Origin: an uncultured bacterium | GTDB lineage: Bacteria; Cyanobacteriota; Vampirovibrionia; Gastranaerophilales; Gastranaerophilaceae | Direction of reading: 5' to 3' | Length of the DNA: 51,408 bases | Assembly: GCA_949035555.1 (NCBI GenBank) | Contig: CAROLD010000013.1 | Location: 1 to 51,408, forward strand | Part shown: piece by piece, positions 40,342 to 48,833 of the stretch | Layout of the letters: each line of letters begins with the position of its first letter | How positions within the stretch are numbered: position 1 is the stretch's first letter | The notes under the pieces: generated by a model | The model's database searches: none | The model's input: only the letters and a program-made list of their open reading frames with translations | What the model was told of the DNA's origin: nothing | Position numbers and translations under genes: made by a program

Positions 40342-40387
40342 AGGTTAGAAAAAGGTTAGTTATACAAGGTTAAAAAAGGTAGGTTAG
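40342..40387 (+). repeat. Four AGGTTAG-type direct repeats before the 40390 gene
   Basis: AGGTTAG occurs at 40342, 40353 and 40381 and AGGTTAA at 40367, spaced 11, 14 and 14 bases. The last copy is 2 bases from the ATG and could double as a weak ribosome-binding site. Reverse-complement copies (CTAAC, CTAACC) follow the gene at about 40916-40947. Confidence 0.6.
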
Positions 40388-40389
40388 CA

Positions 40390-40905
40390 ATGGGCATTTT
40401 TATGTTTTCGGCTCGAGTTAACAACTTGATACACCTCCAGTTAAATACGGAGTATCGGTTGCAGAAACTCACTAAAAAGCTTATGGATGTTCAACAGTAT
40501 GCATCGATGGTAGGTAAAGGCAGTGTATCGATAGGCGACTTGTTGAATGCTCCAAGTTCAATGATGGGAAGAACTCTAGGTTATCTGTCCTGGGCTCACA
40601 ATAATTCATTGCAGTACATGCAGCAGAACGCTCCTTATATGCAGCAAATGTATGCTCAACAGATGCAGCAACAAAATCAACAACAGCAAATGCAAATGCA
40701 AAATTACATTCAAAGAATGTTATATATGCAAGGCAGAGAACGCATGGCGCAAATTGAAGCAAAAAATTTAAACGAACAAGAAAAACAAATCGCATACGAA
40801 AAGGAAAAATGTGAAGTTCAATTAGCTGAAATTAAGCAGGAACTTAAAGCCGCAAAAGAAGCTCGCGATCAGGGCATTAAAGATATGGCTCCTAAGTATG
40901 TCTAA
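40390..40905 (+). CDS. Glutamine/methionine-rich helical protein of unknown function
   Basis: I do not recognise this 171-residue protein by function. The N-terminal ~55 residues (FSARVNNLIHLQLNTEYRLQ) resemble in layout the start of the 43269 protein: short hydrophobic start, then a long helix. Residues ~75-115 are very rich in Gln, Met and Tyr (YMQQNAPYMQQMYAQQMQQQ and on). The C-terminus is a charged coiled coil (KQIAYEKEKCEVQLAEIKQE). No signal peptide is present. Direct repeats precede it, and a 17-bp hairpin terminator follows. Confidence 0.7.
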   Translation: MGIFMFSARVNNLIHLQLNTEYRLQKLTKKLMDVQQYASMVGKGSVSIGDLLNAPSSMMGRTLGYLSWAHNNSLQYMQQNAPYMQQMYAQQMQQQNQQQQMQMQNYIQRMLYMQGRERMAQIEAKNLNEQEKQIAYEKEKCEVQLAEIKQELKAAKEARDQGIKDMAPKYV

Positions 40906-40949
40906 ATAAGATAAACTAACTTATCCTAATATAAACTAACCCTAACCAA

Positions 40950-40987
40950 AAAACGGGGCTTGAACAAATATGTTCAAGCCCCGTTTT
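40950..40987. terminator. Bidirectional terminator between convergent genes
   Basis: A perfect 17-bp stem (AAAACGGGGCTTGAACA at 40950-40966 with its complement at 40971-40987) closes a 4-base loop. Poly-A on one side and poly-T on the other allow it to end both the 40390 gene and the minus-strand prepilin gene. Confidence 0.88.
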
Positions 40988-40994
40988 AATTCTA

Positions 40995-41915
40995 TTATCT
41001 GTAGTTAATATAATCTCTCCAATAATCGTTTTTTGGAGTAAGTGCTTTTCCTCTTGCTGATTTTCCTGTACTTTTTTTGTTTCCGAGTCTATCTGCAAAA
41101 TCCATTGCGGCTCTATTTTCAACAGGTTCGTTAAAATAGCACCAGTCAACAGCGGATCCTGAACCTTTTCTAAAACCTTTTTGCTGAGGCATAGAATTAC
41201 CCCAGTTATCATCTGACACTTTTTGGATATCACATGGAACAAATTGTCCATTATAATTTTGATAGTGTTCAGGGTCATTGTCATCATAGATATAAATTGC
41301 CATTTCCTTAGCACTCATTGGCTTAAAAATAAATGTATCAACATTCAGTTTATTAGGAGCGGCAGTACCATTTATATCCACACAAACAAATTGATTTTCA
41401 CCATTAAATGTCCACAATCTGCCTTTTGAATCTGTCCATATACCAGCGTTATCACAAACTGTACCGATATATGAGTTTCTGTCAAACCTCATTGGACCTT
41501 GAGGAGATCCAGCCTCTTTATAAATTTTTTTTAAATTAGTTTGAGTATTACCCGGATTAGAATCATTATTAAACAATCCTCCGCCCGGAAGATATGAAAT
41601 AAACTCACTTGCCCATCTTTGAGTACCGCTATATTGATTTTGGCCGGCTGCGGTTTGGGTTCCACAGCGGAAATTTGAGCTGCCACTATACACACAAGCA
41701 TAAGCAAACTCACCAACATCGCCGCGTTCATAATTCAAACGTGAGCCAATTTCTCGGATTTCACTATAGGTTGCGCGGAACTGCTGTTCCAAAACTTTTC
41801 CTCTATAGTTAAATGCAAGTGTCGGTATTGTAATGGCACTGATTGAGCCTATAAGACCAATAGTTATAAGCAATTCTGCAAGTGTAAAACCTCGTTTTTT
41901 ATCAAATAAACTCAC
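40995..41915 (-). CDS. Type IV prepilin/pseudopilin-like secreted protein
   Basis: The N-terminus holds a prepilin peptidase site: KKRG followed by FTLAELLITIGLIGSISAITIP, with Glu at position 5 of the mature chain. A globular domain of ~250 residues follows. I prefer the GTG at 41915 (leader VSLFDKKRG) with GAGG 11 bases upstream. An ATG at 41948 adds 11 partly acidic residues (MLTEVYEDWFN), unusual in a prepilin leader, and lies on the predicted transcription start. The mature protein would be about 297 residues, large for a pilin, with several cysteines (CVYSGSSNFRCG). No pilus assembly gene is nearby, so it may be a minor pilin or a type II-like secreted pseudopilin. Confidence 0.8.
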   Translation of the reverse strand: MSLFDKKRGFTLAELLITIGLIGSISAITIPTLAFNYRGKVLEQQFRATYSEIREIGSRLNYERGDVGEFAYACVYSGSSNFRCGTQTAAGQNQYSGTQRWASEFISYLPGGGLFNNDSNPGNTQTNLKKIYKEAGSPQGPMRFDRNSYIGTVCDNAGIWTDSKGRLWTFNGENQFVCVDINGTAAPNKLNVDTFIFKPMSAKEMAIYIYDDNDPEHYQNYNGQFVPCDIQKVSDDNWGNSMPQQKGFRKGSGSAVDWCYFNEPVENRAAMDFADRLGNKKSTGKSARGKALTPKNDYWRDYINYR

Positions 41916-41952
41916 GTTAAACCAATCCTCATAAACTTCCGTTAACATATTA

Positions 41953-41981
41953 ATTATATCCTATTTTCACCCCGAAGTCTA
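41953..41981 (-). promoter_or_regulatory. Sigma70 promoter of the prepilin gene
   Basis: On the minus strand TAGACT (41981-41976), 17 bp, TATAAT (41958-41953). Transcription should start near 41946, within the alternative ATG at 41948, which favours the downstream GTG as start. Confidence 0.55.
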
Positions 41982-42030
41982 GAGGGGGTAAATGTCTTTA
42001 CTAATTATATTGATATTTGAAACATTTTAC

Positions 42031-42546
42031 TCAACTTGATATGACAACATCCACTGGGACATCAAATTCTTCTGTCGGCAGGCTTTTCTGATATAAATTT
42101 TTCGGAATTACACCAATTGTTTTAAAATTTTTACTGTACTTTGCGAGAAATCGGTCGTAATACCCGCCGCCATAACCCAGGCGAAAACCGTTTTTATCAA
42201 ACATTAAAGCCGGAACTATTACCAAATCCAGAACCTCAGCCGAAACACCTTCACTACAGGGTTCTAAAATGTTATATTCTGATTTTATAAGGATATCTCC
42301 TGTATTATATCTGCAAACATGAAGATTTTCCCCGTTCACTCGAGGGAAATAAAAATTTTTATCATCTTCCAGTAATAACAGCAAATTCACTTCATACTTT
42401 GTTGGATAGAAAAGCATGACATTTTTTGAACTTTTATATAAATCAAGCCCTCGAATGTTTTGAACAATATTTTCAGAAATTTTACAGATATCTAAAGTTT
42501 TTCGAATATCTTTCGCGATTAGTCTTAATTCCGGTTTACTCTTCAT
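42031..42546 (-). CDS. 5-formyltetrahydrofolate cyclo-ligase
   Basis: The 171-residue protein matches the MTHFS/YgfA family, which converts 5-formyl- to 5,10-methenyl-tetrahydrofolate using ATP. The C-terminal signature is intact: LDLVIVPALMFDKNGFRLGYGGGYYDRFL. The N-terminal KxxxR substrate-binding pattern (KPELRLIAKDIR) and LFYPTKYEVNLL are present. It fits with glyA in one-carbon metabolism. It is divergent from cobO, with 39 bases between start codons. Confidence 0.9.
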   Translation of the reverse strand: MKSKPELRLIAKDIRKTLDICKISENIVQNIRGLDLYKSSKNVMLFYPTKYEVNLLLLLEDDKNFYFPRVNGENLHVCRYNTGDILIKSEYNILEPCSEGVSAEVLDLVIVPALMFDKNGFRLGYGGGYYDRFLAKYSKNFKTIGVIPKNLYQKSLPTEEFDVPVDVVISS

Positions 42547-42562
42547 ACTTTTACTATATAAT
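42535..42562 (+). promoter_or_regulatory. Putative sigma70 promoter of cobO
   Basis: TTTACT (42535-42540), 16 bp, TATAAT (42557-42562). Transcription would start near 42569, after an ATG at 42565, which argues for the later start at 42586. No cobalamin riboswitch can fit in the remaining leader. Confidence 0.5.
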
Positions 42563-42585
42563 AAATGGATAAAGGGGTAAAGTCT

Positions 42586-43161
42586 ATGGAAAGCTGTAAC
42601 AACAATTTAATAAACCCTAACTGGGGTCAGCATGGATATATTCAGGTTTACACAGGAGACGGTAAAGGTAAGACTACGGCATCATTAGGACTTGCAATGC
42701 GTGCACTTGGCAGATGTTGGAAAGTGCTTATTATAATGTTTACAAAAGGCGGCGACGATTACGGGGAACTGAATTCATTCCGCGAGCTTTCGGCTAATAT
42801 CTCTGACAACCTTAAAATTATTCAGGCTGGTCTTGACCGCGTAATTTATAAAGATAATCAGACAGAAGCTGACACAAACGCAATAAAAGAAGGCTGGAAG
42901 ATTGCTAAAGAATCTATTCAAAATGATGAATACCAGCTTATAATTCTAGATGAGGCAAATATAGCAATAGATTTAGGTATCCTTGATGTTAATGAGGTTG
43001 TAGAGGTACTAAGAAACAAACCTGAAGAAATGGAAATTGTTCTAACCGGAAGAAACGCAAACCCTAAAATCATCGAAATTGCACATCTGGTATCAAAAAT
43101 AGAACCTGTAAAACACTACTGGGATACAGGTATTTCTGCTCGTAAAGGTATAGAATATTAA
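42586..43161 (+). CDS. cobO: Cob(I)yrinic acid a,c-diamide adenosyltransferase
   Basis: CobO/BtuR puts the adenosyl group on cob(I)alamin or its precursors. The start at 42586 (MESCNNNLINPNWGQHGYIQ) follows AAAGGGG by 8 bases, giving 191 residues. An upstream ATG precedes the expected transcription start. The P-loop GDGKGKTTASLGLAMRALG, then MFTKGG, LIILDEANIAIDLGIL, LTGRNA and the ending HYWDTGISARKGIEY define the CobO family. Other cobalamin biosynthesis genes are absent. It fits salvage of corrinoids used by the methyl-carrier proteins at 2471-4381. Confidence 0.92.
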   Translation: MESCNNNLINPNWGQHGYIQVYTGDGKGKTTASLGLAMRALGRCWKVLIIMFTKGGDDYGELNSFRELSANISDNLKIIQAGLDRVIYKDNQTEADTNAIKEGWKIAKESIQNDEYQLIILDEANIAIDLGILDVNEVVEVLRNKPEEMEIVLTGRNANPKIIEIAHLVSKIEPVKHYWDTGISARKGIEY

Positions 43162-43268
43162 CATTGTAACAAAATATTACAAACCAATCCTAAAAACCTA
43201 AAGTTTCCGCAAAAAATGCCGAAAACATGAATACTAAAGGAATACTGTAATTCGAAAGGATTTAAAAA

Positions 43269-45146
43269 ATGGGATTGGCAGCATCACAAGCAAGATTTTT
43301 GGGCATAACCGCCAGAAAGGCTGATTGTGAATACAAATCAACCGAACTTGCTCAACAGAAATTGGAGATAACAAATCAGTTATCTGATATTTCTGCAACT
43401 TATGCTAATGCCATGAATTCAACTAAGTTAATCTGGAATAATGAAGCTTGTAATCAAGATTATGGATTAACTTACAGTCTTATTATGACTCCTTCCGATA
43501 TGAATAATTACAACCCATATATGATAACTACCCCGACAGGAGCGGTTATATTGAACTCTGAATATGCAGCAGCGGCAAAAGCGGCAGGAATTTCTAAAGC
43601 CGGTGCAGTCGGTTCACAAGAGGCAAGAGATAAATTTATTGCAGCTCTTGTTCCTGGCGGTATTATTACACAGGAAACTGCTGCAGCTATAACTAACACT
43701 GATTACAAAGCAAGCTATAACCCTGATGGTTCAGTTAATTTAGAAAAATTAGAACCGCCTATTGGAACAACCCCGCCAACATATCAGGCTGACCCGGCTT
43801 ACGATCCGAATAACGTTCTTTGGAACTCCAGTGCTGGTATGGGTTCAAGACCTATGGACAAAGCATCCTTAAATATGATGGATATTTCCGGCTTGATTCT
43901 GTCAGAATCTATCGGTCAACAAAATCTGGATTTGACTCAGCTTCTTGTTGATACTAGTAATGGTGAAATTTCTAAACATGATTACGACAGACAGTTAGAA
44001 AACTACAATAAACGAATAAAAGATGCTGAACTTGCAGTAACTTATGCTATTGATGCTAATGATAAAACATTGAAAGAACAAGTTCTTACTGAGGCAAAAA
44101 ACGACAAGAATAATTTTGTTACTAGATATCAGGACAAAGTGAAAGATTTCGATGGAGGATATTTCCAAACTTCCAGCAATAATATTCATGATACCGGCTT
44201 TACTATTGTAAATAACGGTATCATTGAAAAAAATCAGGACTCACTTGAAAAAATGACTATCGGAGACGTCTTATCAGGAAATATTGTATTGATGACTCAA
44301 GGTAAAAATTCAGAAGAAATGTCTAAATCTGCAACAAAAATGATGGAATATTTTGCCAGAGTTTTAGGTTACAGACAACCCCTTGGAACCGGATTAAACA
44401 TTGATTCAAGTACAAATGAAGCAATGGAATATGCAATGCGCATGATGAAAAATATTTTCTTACAGCCTAGAAATGCTGTAACCGAAGGCTCAAGAAATAA
44501 TGACACTTCAATGAGCGAAAACAGCGCATATATCGATGCAACACAATACAACAGAATTGCGAATGCGGCAGGTTATCAGGCAGTCAGTCTTTCAAATATG
44601 ATATCATCATTTTTAACATATTTTGATAATTATATGAACGGTGTAAATTCCAATTACGTTGTTGGTAAAACTCAGGATACCACTAACTTTGTTACTGATG
44701 ACAGCGGATATATGTACTTTGGACAAGCATCTAGTAATGTACCGTCTCAAACCGAAAAACTTGCAGATTTCTATGATCAGCTTTATAACAACATCTGTGA
44801 ACACGGCTGGAGACAGGATGATGCTATTCAAGATAGCGAATATCTTGAGAGTGCATTAAAATCAGGCAGATATTCAATGAGTTCATTAAATGAAGACGGT
44901 TATCACTATCAGCACAGATATAATGAAACAGGTTACATTGTTGAAGTCACTGATCAGGATGCGATTGCAAGAGCTGAAGCAGAATTCACAAGAGTTAAAG
45001 CAGAATTAACATTCAAAGAAGACTCTATTGATATGAAGTCTAAAAAACTCGATGCTGAAATTTCTTCCCTGAGCGCGGAATATGATACTGTAAAACAACT
45101 TATTTCTAAGAGTATCGAAAAAACATTCCAGATGTTCCAGCAATAA
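43269..45146 (+). CDS. Large unknown protein with terminal coiled coils (MGLAASQAR type)
   Basis: The 625-residue protein starts MGLAASQARFLGITARKADC and continues into a helix (TELAQQKLEITNQLSDISATYANAMN). It ends in a long coiled coil (RVKAELTFKEDSIDMKSKKL, then DAEISSLSAEYDTVKQLISKSIEKTFQMF). The middle ~500 residues are rich in Asn, Ser and Asp and look extracellular or structural. There is no classical signal peptide. I recall proteins with this start in gut Gastranaerophilales, function unknown. Paired N- and C-terminal helices around a variable middle recall flagellar hook or filament proteins, but no flagellar gene is present. GAAAGGA precedes the ATG. Confidence 0.75.
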   Translation: MGLAASQARFLGITARKADCEYKSTELAQQKLEITNQLSDISATYANAMNSTKLIWNNEACNQDYGLTYSLIMTPSDMNNYNPYMITTPTGAVILNSEYAAAAKAAGISKAGAVGSQEARDKFIAALVPGGIITQETAAAITNTDYKASYNPDGSVNLEKLEPPIGTTPPTYQADPAYDPNNVLWNSSAGMGSRPMDKASLNMMDISGLILSESIGQQNLDLTQLLVDTSNGEISKHDYDRQLENYNKRIKDAELAVTYAIDANDKTLKEQVLTEAKNDKNNFVTRYQDKVKDFDGGYFQTSSNNIHDTGFTIVNNGIIEKNQDSLEKMTIGDVLSGNIVLMTQGKNSEEMSKSATKMMEYFARVLGYRQPLGTGLNIDSSTNEAMEYAMRMMKNIFLQPRNAVTEGSRNNDTSMSENSAYIDATQYNRIANAAGYQAVSLSNMISSFLTYFDNYMNGVNSNYVVGKTQDTTNFVTDDSGYMYFGQASSNVPSQTEKLADFYDQLYNNICEHGWRQDDAIQDSEYLESALKSGRYSMSSLNEDGYHYQHRYNETGYIVEVTDQDAIARAEAEFTRVKAELTFKEDSIDMKSKKLDAEISSLSAEYDTVKQLISKSIEKTFQMFQQ

Positions 45147-45152
45147 CAAATG

Positions 45153-46388
45153 TTAATCCTTAGTGTATTTTCTTCCAACTAATTCATCGGGCAAAAACTG
45201 TTGTTCAAACTCAGGCGCACTATGAGAATAGACATATCCGGTTCCAAAACCATACTTAACCGCATCTTTGTAATGGGCATCTCTAAGATGCATTGGCGGC
45301 GGAAAATCTTTTCCTTGAGCTATATCAGATAACGCAGAATCAATTGCACATATTGTTTCATTAGATTTTGGTGCGCGTGCAACATAAATTACAGCTTGAG
45401 CAAGTGGAATTCTCCCTTCCGGAAGTCCTAAAAGTTCAACTGCCCGATGAGCATTGAGCGCAATATTAAGAGCATTCGGGTCAGCATTCCCGACATCTTC
45501 TGCTGCACAGGTAATCAGGCGTCTTGCTATAAATCTCGGGTCTTCTCCTGCGGTTATCATTTTTGCAAGATAATAAATTGCCGCATCAGGGTCACTTCCT
45601 CGTAAACTTTTTTGAAATGCCGAAGCACAGTCATAATGTTCCTGCCTTGAATATCTTGTATTCCTCTGCTGACATATTTCTTCAATAATTTTCACCGTCA
45701 ACATACGTTTATTATCTTTTAAATCGCTCGCAAAATATGCATTCTCAACAATATTCAACGCATAGCGTGCGTCTCCACGCGCAAGATTTATAATAAAATC
45801 AAGAACACCGCTTTCACATTCCATAAGCGTATAATTCTGGGCAAGATACTGGAAACCTTTTTTGATAATTTTTGCCATACTCTCATCGTCAATCGAATTT
45901 AATCGAACGACCTGAACCCTTGACAAAAGTGCCGGAACAACCTGAAAAGACGGATTTTCGGTAGTAGAACCAATTAAAAACAGAGTACCGTTTTCCAGAT
46001 GCGGCAAAAGTGCGTCCTGCTGAGTTTTGGAATATCTATGGATTTCATCTATGAACAATATTGTCTTCTGACCTGCACGCAAAGCCTCTTTTGCCTTATC
46101 TACAGCTTCTTTTATATCTTTTACACCTGATGTAACCGCAGAAATTTCAATAAAATTTGCATTAGTTTTTGTTGCAATCAATCTTGCTAATGTTGTTTTA
46201 CCACAGCCTGGAGTTCCCCAAAAAATCAGAGAAAACAATCGATTAGTCTTTAGCAAATTCAAAATCGGGCTGTTTGCCGCAACAACATTGCTCTGCCCTA
46301 AAAAGTCTTCAATAGTTTTTGGACGTAAAATTTCGGCAAGCGGGATTTGTTTATTCTGATTTTCGAGTTCCGTAAATAGATTATTCAT
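45153..46388 (-). CDS. rarA: Replication-associated recombination protein RarA (MgsA)
   Basis: The 411-residue AAA+ clamp-loader-like ATPase acts at stalled replication forks. It begins LAEILRPKTIEDFLGQ, followed by Walker A FWGTPGCGKTTLARLIA near residue 58, Walker B TILFIDEIHRYSKTQQDALLP, sensor 1 LIGSTTENPSF and the arginine-finger region. The C-terminal tetramerisation domain contains SLRGSDPDAAIYYLAKMI, EDPRFIARRLI and CAAEDVGNADP. It converges on the 43269 gene, with 6 bases between ends. Confidence 0.95.
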   Translation of the reverse strand: MNNLFTELENQNKQIPLAEILRPKTIEDFLGQSNVVAANSPILNLLKTNRLFSLIFWGTPGCGKTTLARLIATKTNANFIEISAVTSGVKDIKEAVDKAKEALRAGQKTILFIDEIHRYSKTQQDALLPHLENGTLFLIGSTTENPSFQVVPALLSRVQVVRLNSIDDESMAKIIKKGFQYLAQNYTLMECESGVLDFIINLARGDARYALNIVENAYFASDLKDNKRMLTVKIIEEICQQRNTRYSRQEHYDCASAFQKSLRGSDPDAAIYYLAKMITAGEDPRFIARRLITCAAEDVGNADPNALNIALNAHRAVELLGLPEGRIPLAQAVIYVARAPKSNETICAIDSALSDIAQGKDFPPPMHLRDAHYKDAVKYGFGTGYVYSHSAPEFEQQFLPDELVGRKYTKD

Positions 46389-46471
46389 AGTATAATTATA
46401 TCATAGGGGGGTAAATGTTGCCACCAGTTTTATTGAAATTTGCAGAATTTTATTGTCATAAGGGGGTAATT

Positions 46472-47698
46472 TTGAACAATAAATTTTGGTTAGTAATAAT
46501 TTCAACATTCATAATTTTGTCAGGGATATTTTTTGTATTCCGTCCAAAACAGCAGAATAATGAAGTTGTTTTCTGGACTTTGCAGATGAATGATTTTGCA
46601 CCGTATATTAATGGAGTGATTTCAGACTTCGAAAAAGAAAACCCTGATATCAAAATAAAATGGGTAGATGTACCGTTTTCTGAAGGTGAAAAACGCACTC
46701 TTGCATCTGTATTGAGTGATAATCCGCCTGATTTAGTCAATCTTAACCCGGATTTTTCATCAACACTTGCCCATATAGGTGCATTGTTTGAAATTCCACA
46801 GGATAAAACCGTTCAATTTAACAAAGAAATTATGAACTCCTTAAAAACCAACGGGAAAAGTTATTCAATCCCTTGGTACGCAACAAGTGCAATCACAATC
46901 TATAATAAAGACCTTTTAAAAAAAGCCGGCATTCAAATTCCAAAAACATATTTAGAGATTGCGCAATCTGCCAGAAACGTTAAATCAGCAACAGGTGCAT
47001 ATATAAGTTTGCCAAACATCACTGAAAATGACACTATGCTGAAAATATTGAATAAATATGGAGTTTCAAATTCATCTGATATAAATTCAGAAAAATCAAT
47101 TGAGACATTTAAAATGTTCAAAGACTTATACACACAAAACTTAATTCCAAAAGAAGCCGTCACTATGACACTTCAAGAAGCACTTGAAAAGTATATGTCT
47201 GAAAATATTGTTCTTATAGGTGCGGGTGCGAATTTTCTTAATATGATTAAAGAAAATGCCCCTGCTGCATACAAAAAAACCGATATTGCACCGCAAATTA
47301 CGGGCGATTTAGGACAGAATGACTTTTCTTTGATGAATTTTGTTATTCCAATCAGAGCAAAACATAAAGAAAATGCGCTAAAATTTGCACTGTTTCTGAC
47401 AAACGACAAAAATCAGCTTGAACTTGCAAAACTTACAAATGTCCTTGCCGTGAATGAAAAAACTCTCCAAAATGAGTTCTACACAAAATATGATAAAAAT
47501 GATTTAATGTCAAAAGCTCGTGTCATAAGCGCTCACCAGTTGAACAAAATTGAGCCGTCATTCAAAACACAAAAAAATCAAAAAGATATAAATAATATTG
47601 TAAATACAGCCGTTCAAGAAATTCTGCTTGATAAAGCACCTGTCGCAGATATTTTGAACAAGGTTGCAAAAGATTGGAAAGCTTTAGAAGAAAAATAA
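46472..47698 (+). CDS. ABC transporter solute-binding protein, sugar type
   Basis: The protein resembles family 1 extracellular solute-binding proteins (MalE/UgpB type): EVVFWTLQMNDFAPYINGVI, PDLVNLNPDFSSTLAHIGAL, YSIPWYATSAITIYNKDLLKKAGI and PIRAKHKENALKFALFLT. An N-terminal hydrophobic segment (FWLVIISTFIILSGIFFVF) acts as signal or anchor. No lipobox cysteine is present. I prefer TTG at 46472 (408 residues) behind AGGGGG 5 bases upstream. An ATG at 46415 behind GGGGGG would add 19 residues before the signal. No permease or ATPase genes are adjacent. The dehydrogenase follows after 11 bases. Confidence 0.8.
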   Translation: MNNKFWLVIISTFIILSGIFFVFRPKQQNNEVVFWTLQMNDFAPYINGVISDFEKENPDIKIKWVDVPFSEGEKRTLASVLSDNPPDLVNLNPDFSSTLAHIGALFEIPQDKTVQFNKEIMNSLKTNGKSYSIPWYATSAITIYNKDLLKKAGIQIPKTYLEIAQSARNVKSATGAYISLPNITENDTMLKILNKYGVSNSSDINSEKSIETFKMFKDLYTQNLIPKEAVTMTLQEALEKYMSENIVLIGAGANFLNMIKENAPAAYKKTDIAPQITGDLGQNDFSLMNFVIPIRAKHKENALKFALFLTNDKNQLELAKLTNVLAVNEKTLQNEFYTKYDKNDLMSKARVISAHQLNKIEPSFKTQKNQKDINNIVNTAVQEILLDKAPVADILNKVAKDWKALEEK

Positions 47699-47709
47699 GG
47701 AGTACATAA

Positions 47710-48675
47710 ATGAAAGCTGTAGTATTTGATAATGAGTTAAAGTTAGTAAATAATTATGAAAAACCTACCCCAAAAAAAGGAGAAGCACTTGTCAGGGTAT
47801 CACTTGCGGGAATTTGTAATACCGACTATGAAATAACAAAAGGCTATATGGGATATGTTGGAATTCTTGGGCACGAAGCTGTCGGAATAGTAGAAGAAGT
47901 TAACGGCGAAGACCAATCGCTTGTCGGTAAAAGGGTTGTTCCTGAAATTAGCTACGGATGCAAAGATCCTAATTGCAGATGGTGTGCTGAAAAGATGTAC
48001 CGACACTGTCCTGATCGCCACACACTCGGTATTTGGAGAAAAGACGGTGTTTTTGCCGAGTATTTTACAATGCCTACAGAAGTTCTTTTTGAGGTGCCGG
48101 AAAATGTACCTGACACTCAAGCAGTATTCGTGGAACCTCTTGCTGCGGCTTTGGAAATTACAGAACAACATCACATCAAACCGTTCGAAAAAGTTATTGT
48201 TCTAGGGGACGGTAAATTAGGACTTATTACTGCACTTGCACTTAATGCCCAAAATATTGATGTGACACTTGTCGGGAAACACCAAAATAAGCTGGATATC
48301 GCAAAAGCTCAAGGTGTTAAAACTTCATTACTTCAAGATTTTAAAATAGAAAAGATTTATGATGTTGTAGTTGAAGCAACAGGTTCAATTTCAGGTTTTG
48401 AAACAGCTCTTGCTCTTACAAAACCGCGCGGAGTACTTGTTCTGAAAAGTACAGTTGCGGCATCTAAAGAATTCAACCTTGCGCCAATCGTAATTGATGA
48501 AATTACAGTACTCGGCTCGCGCTGTGGTCAATTCCCTGCGGCATTGAGGTTATTAAAATCAGGTAAAGTCGATTTTTCACCTCTAATTTCAGCAACTTAC
48601 TCTATAGATGATGCCCTAGCCGGTTTTGAAAAAAATAAAGAAAAAAATACACTTAAAGTTCTTTTAAAAATTTAA
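47710..48675 (+). CDS. Zinc-dependent MDR alcohol dehydrogenase family protein
   Basis: The 321-residue protein is a medium-chain dehydrogenase. The catalytic-zinc region includes AGICNTDYEITKGYMG (Cys near 37) and LGHEAVGIVEEV. The structural-zinc cluster is CKDPNCRWCAEKMYRHC near residues 79-95. A Rossmann fold begins VIVLGDGKLGLITALAL near residue 163. The substrate is likely a polyol, threonine-like or sugar alcohol, but cannot be read from the sequence. AAGGAG precedes the ATG, 11 bases after the binding-protein gene, suggesting an operon for uptake and oxidation of a carbohydrate. A strong terminator follows. Confidence 0.88.
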   Translation: MKAVVFDNELKLVNNYEKPTPKKGEALVRVSLAGICNTDYEITKGYMGYVGILGHEAVGIVEEVNGEDQSLVGKRVVPEISYGCKDPNCRWCAEKMYRHCPDRHTLGIWRKDGVFAEYFTMPTEVLFEVPENVPDTQAVFVEPLAAALEITEQHHIKPFEKVIVLGDGKLGLITALALNAQNIDVTLVGKHQNKLDIAKAQGVKTSLLQDFKIEKIYDVVVEATGSISGFETALALTKPRGVLVLKSTVAASKEFNLAPIVIDEITVLGSRCGQFPAALRLLKSGKVDFSPLISATYSIDDALAGFEKNKEKNTLKVLLKI

Positions 48676-48707
48676 TAACAGCAATACAAAGGTATCTTGT
48701 AATATAA

Positions 48708-48745
48708 CAAAAGGCGGGATTTTTCAAATCCCGCCTTTTGTTTTT
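48708..48745 (+). terminator. Terminator after the zinc dehydrogenase gene
   Basis: A 15-bp perfect stem (CAAAAGGCGGGATTT at 48708-48722 with its complement at 48726-48740) is followed by TTTTT. It lies 32 bases after the stop. Confidence 0.9.
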
Positions 48746-48770
48746 ATGACTACATGATTATTATGGATAT

Positions 48771-48801
48771 AAAAAACGCGGTCATTACAACCGCGCTTTT
48801 T
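48771..48801 (-). terminator. Terminator ending the rplP-rpsN ribosomal transcript
   Basis: CGCGGT (48777-48782) pairs with ACCGCG (48790-48795) with A-tract and T-tract flanks. On the minus strand it lies about 35 bases after the rpsN stop and ends in TTTTTTATA. Its presence shows that the ribosomal cluster really ends at rpsN here. Confidence 0.75.
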
Positions 48802-48833
48802 AATATTTTATTAACAAGTTTGACCTAAACAAA

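Noticed and set aside
40342..40387. CRISPR array or telomere-like repeat
   Set aside because: Only four 7-base copies with irregular 11-14 base spacing and no unique spacers.
42481..42585. Cobalamin riboswitch before cobO
   Set aside because: Less than 20 bases of leader remain after the predicted transcription start, and the upstream bases are coding on the other strand.
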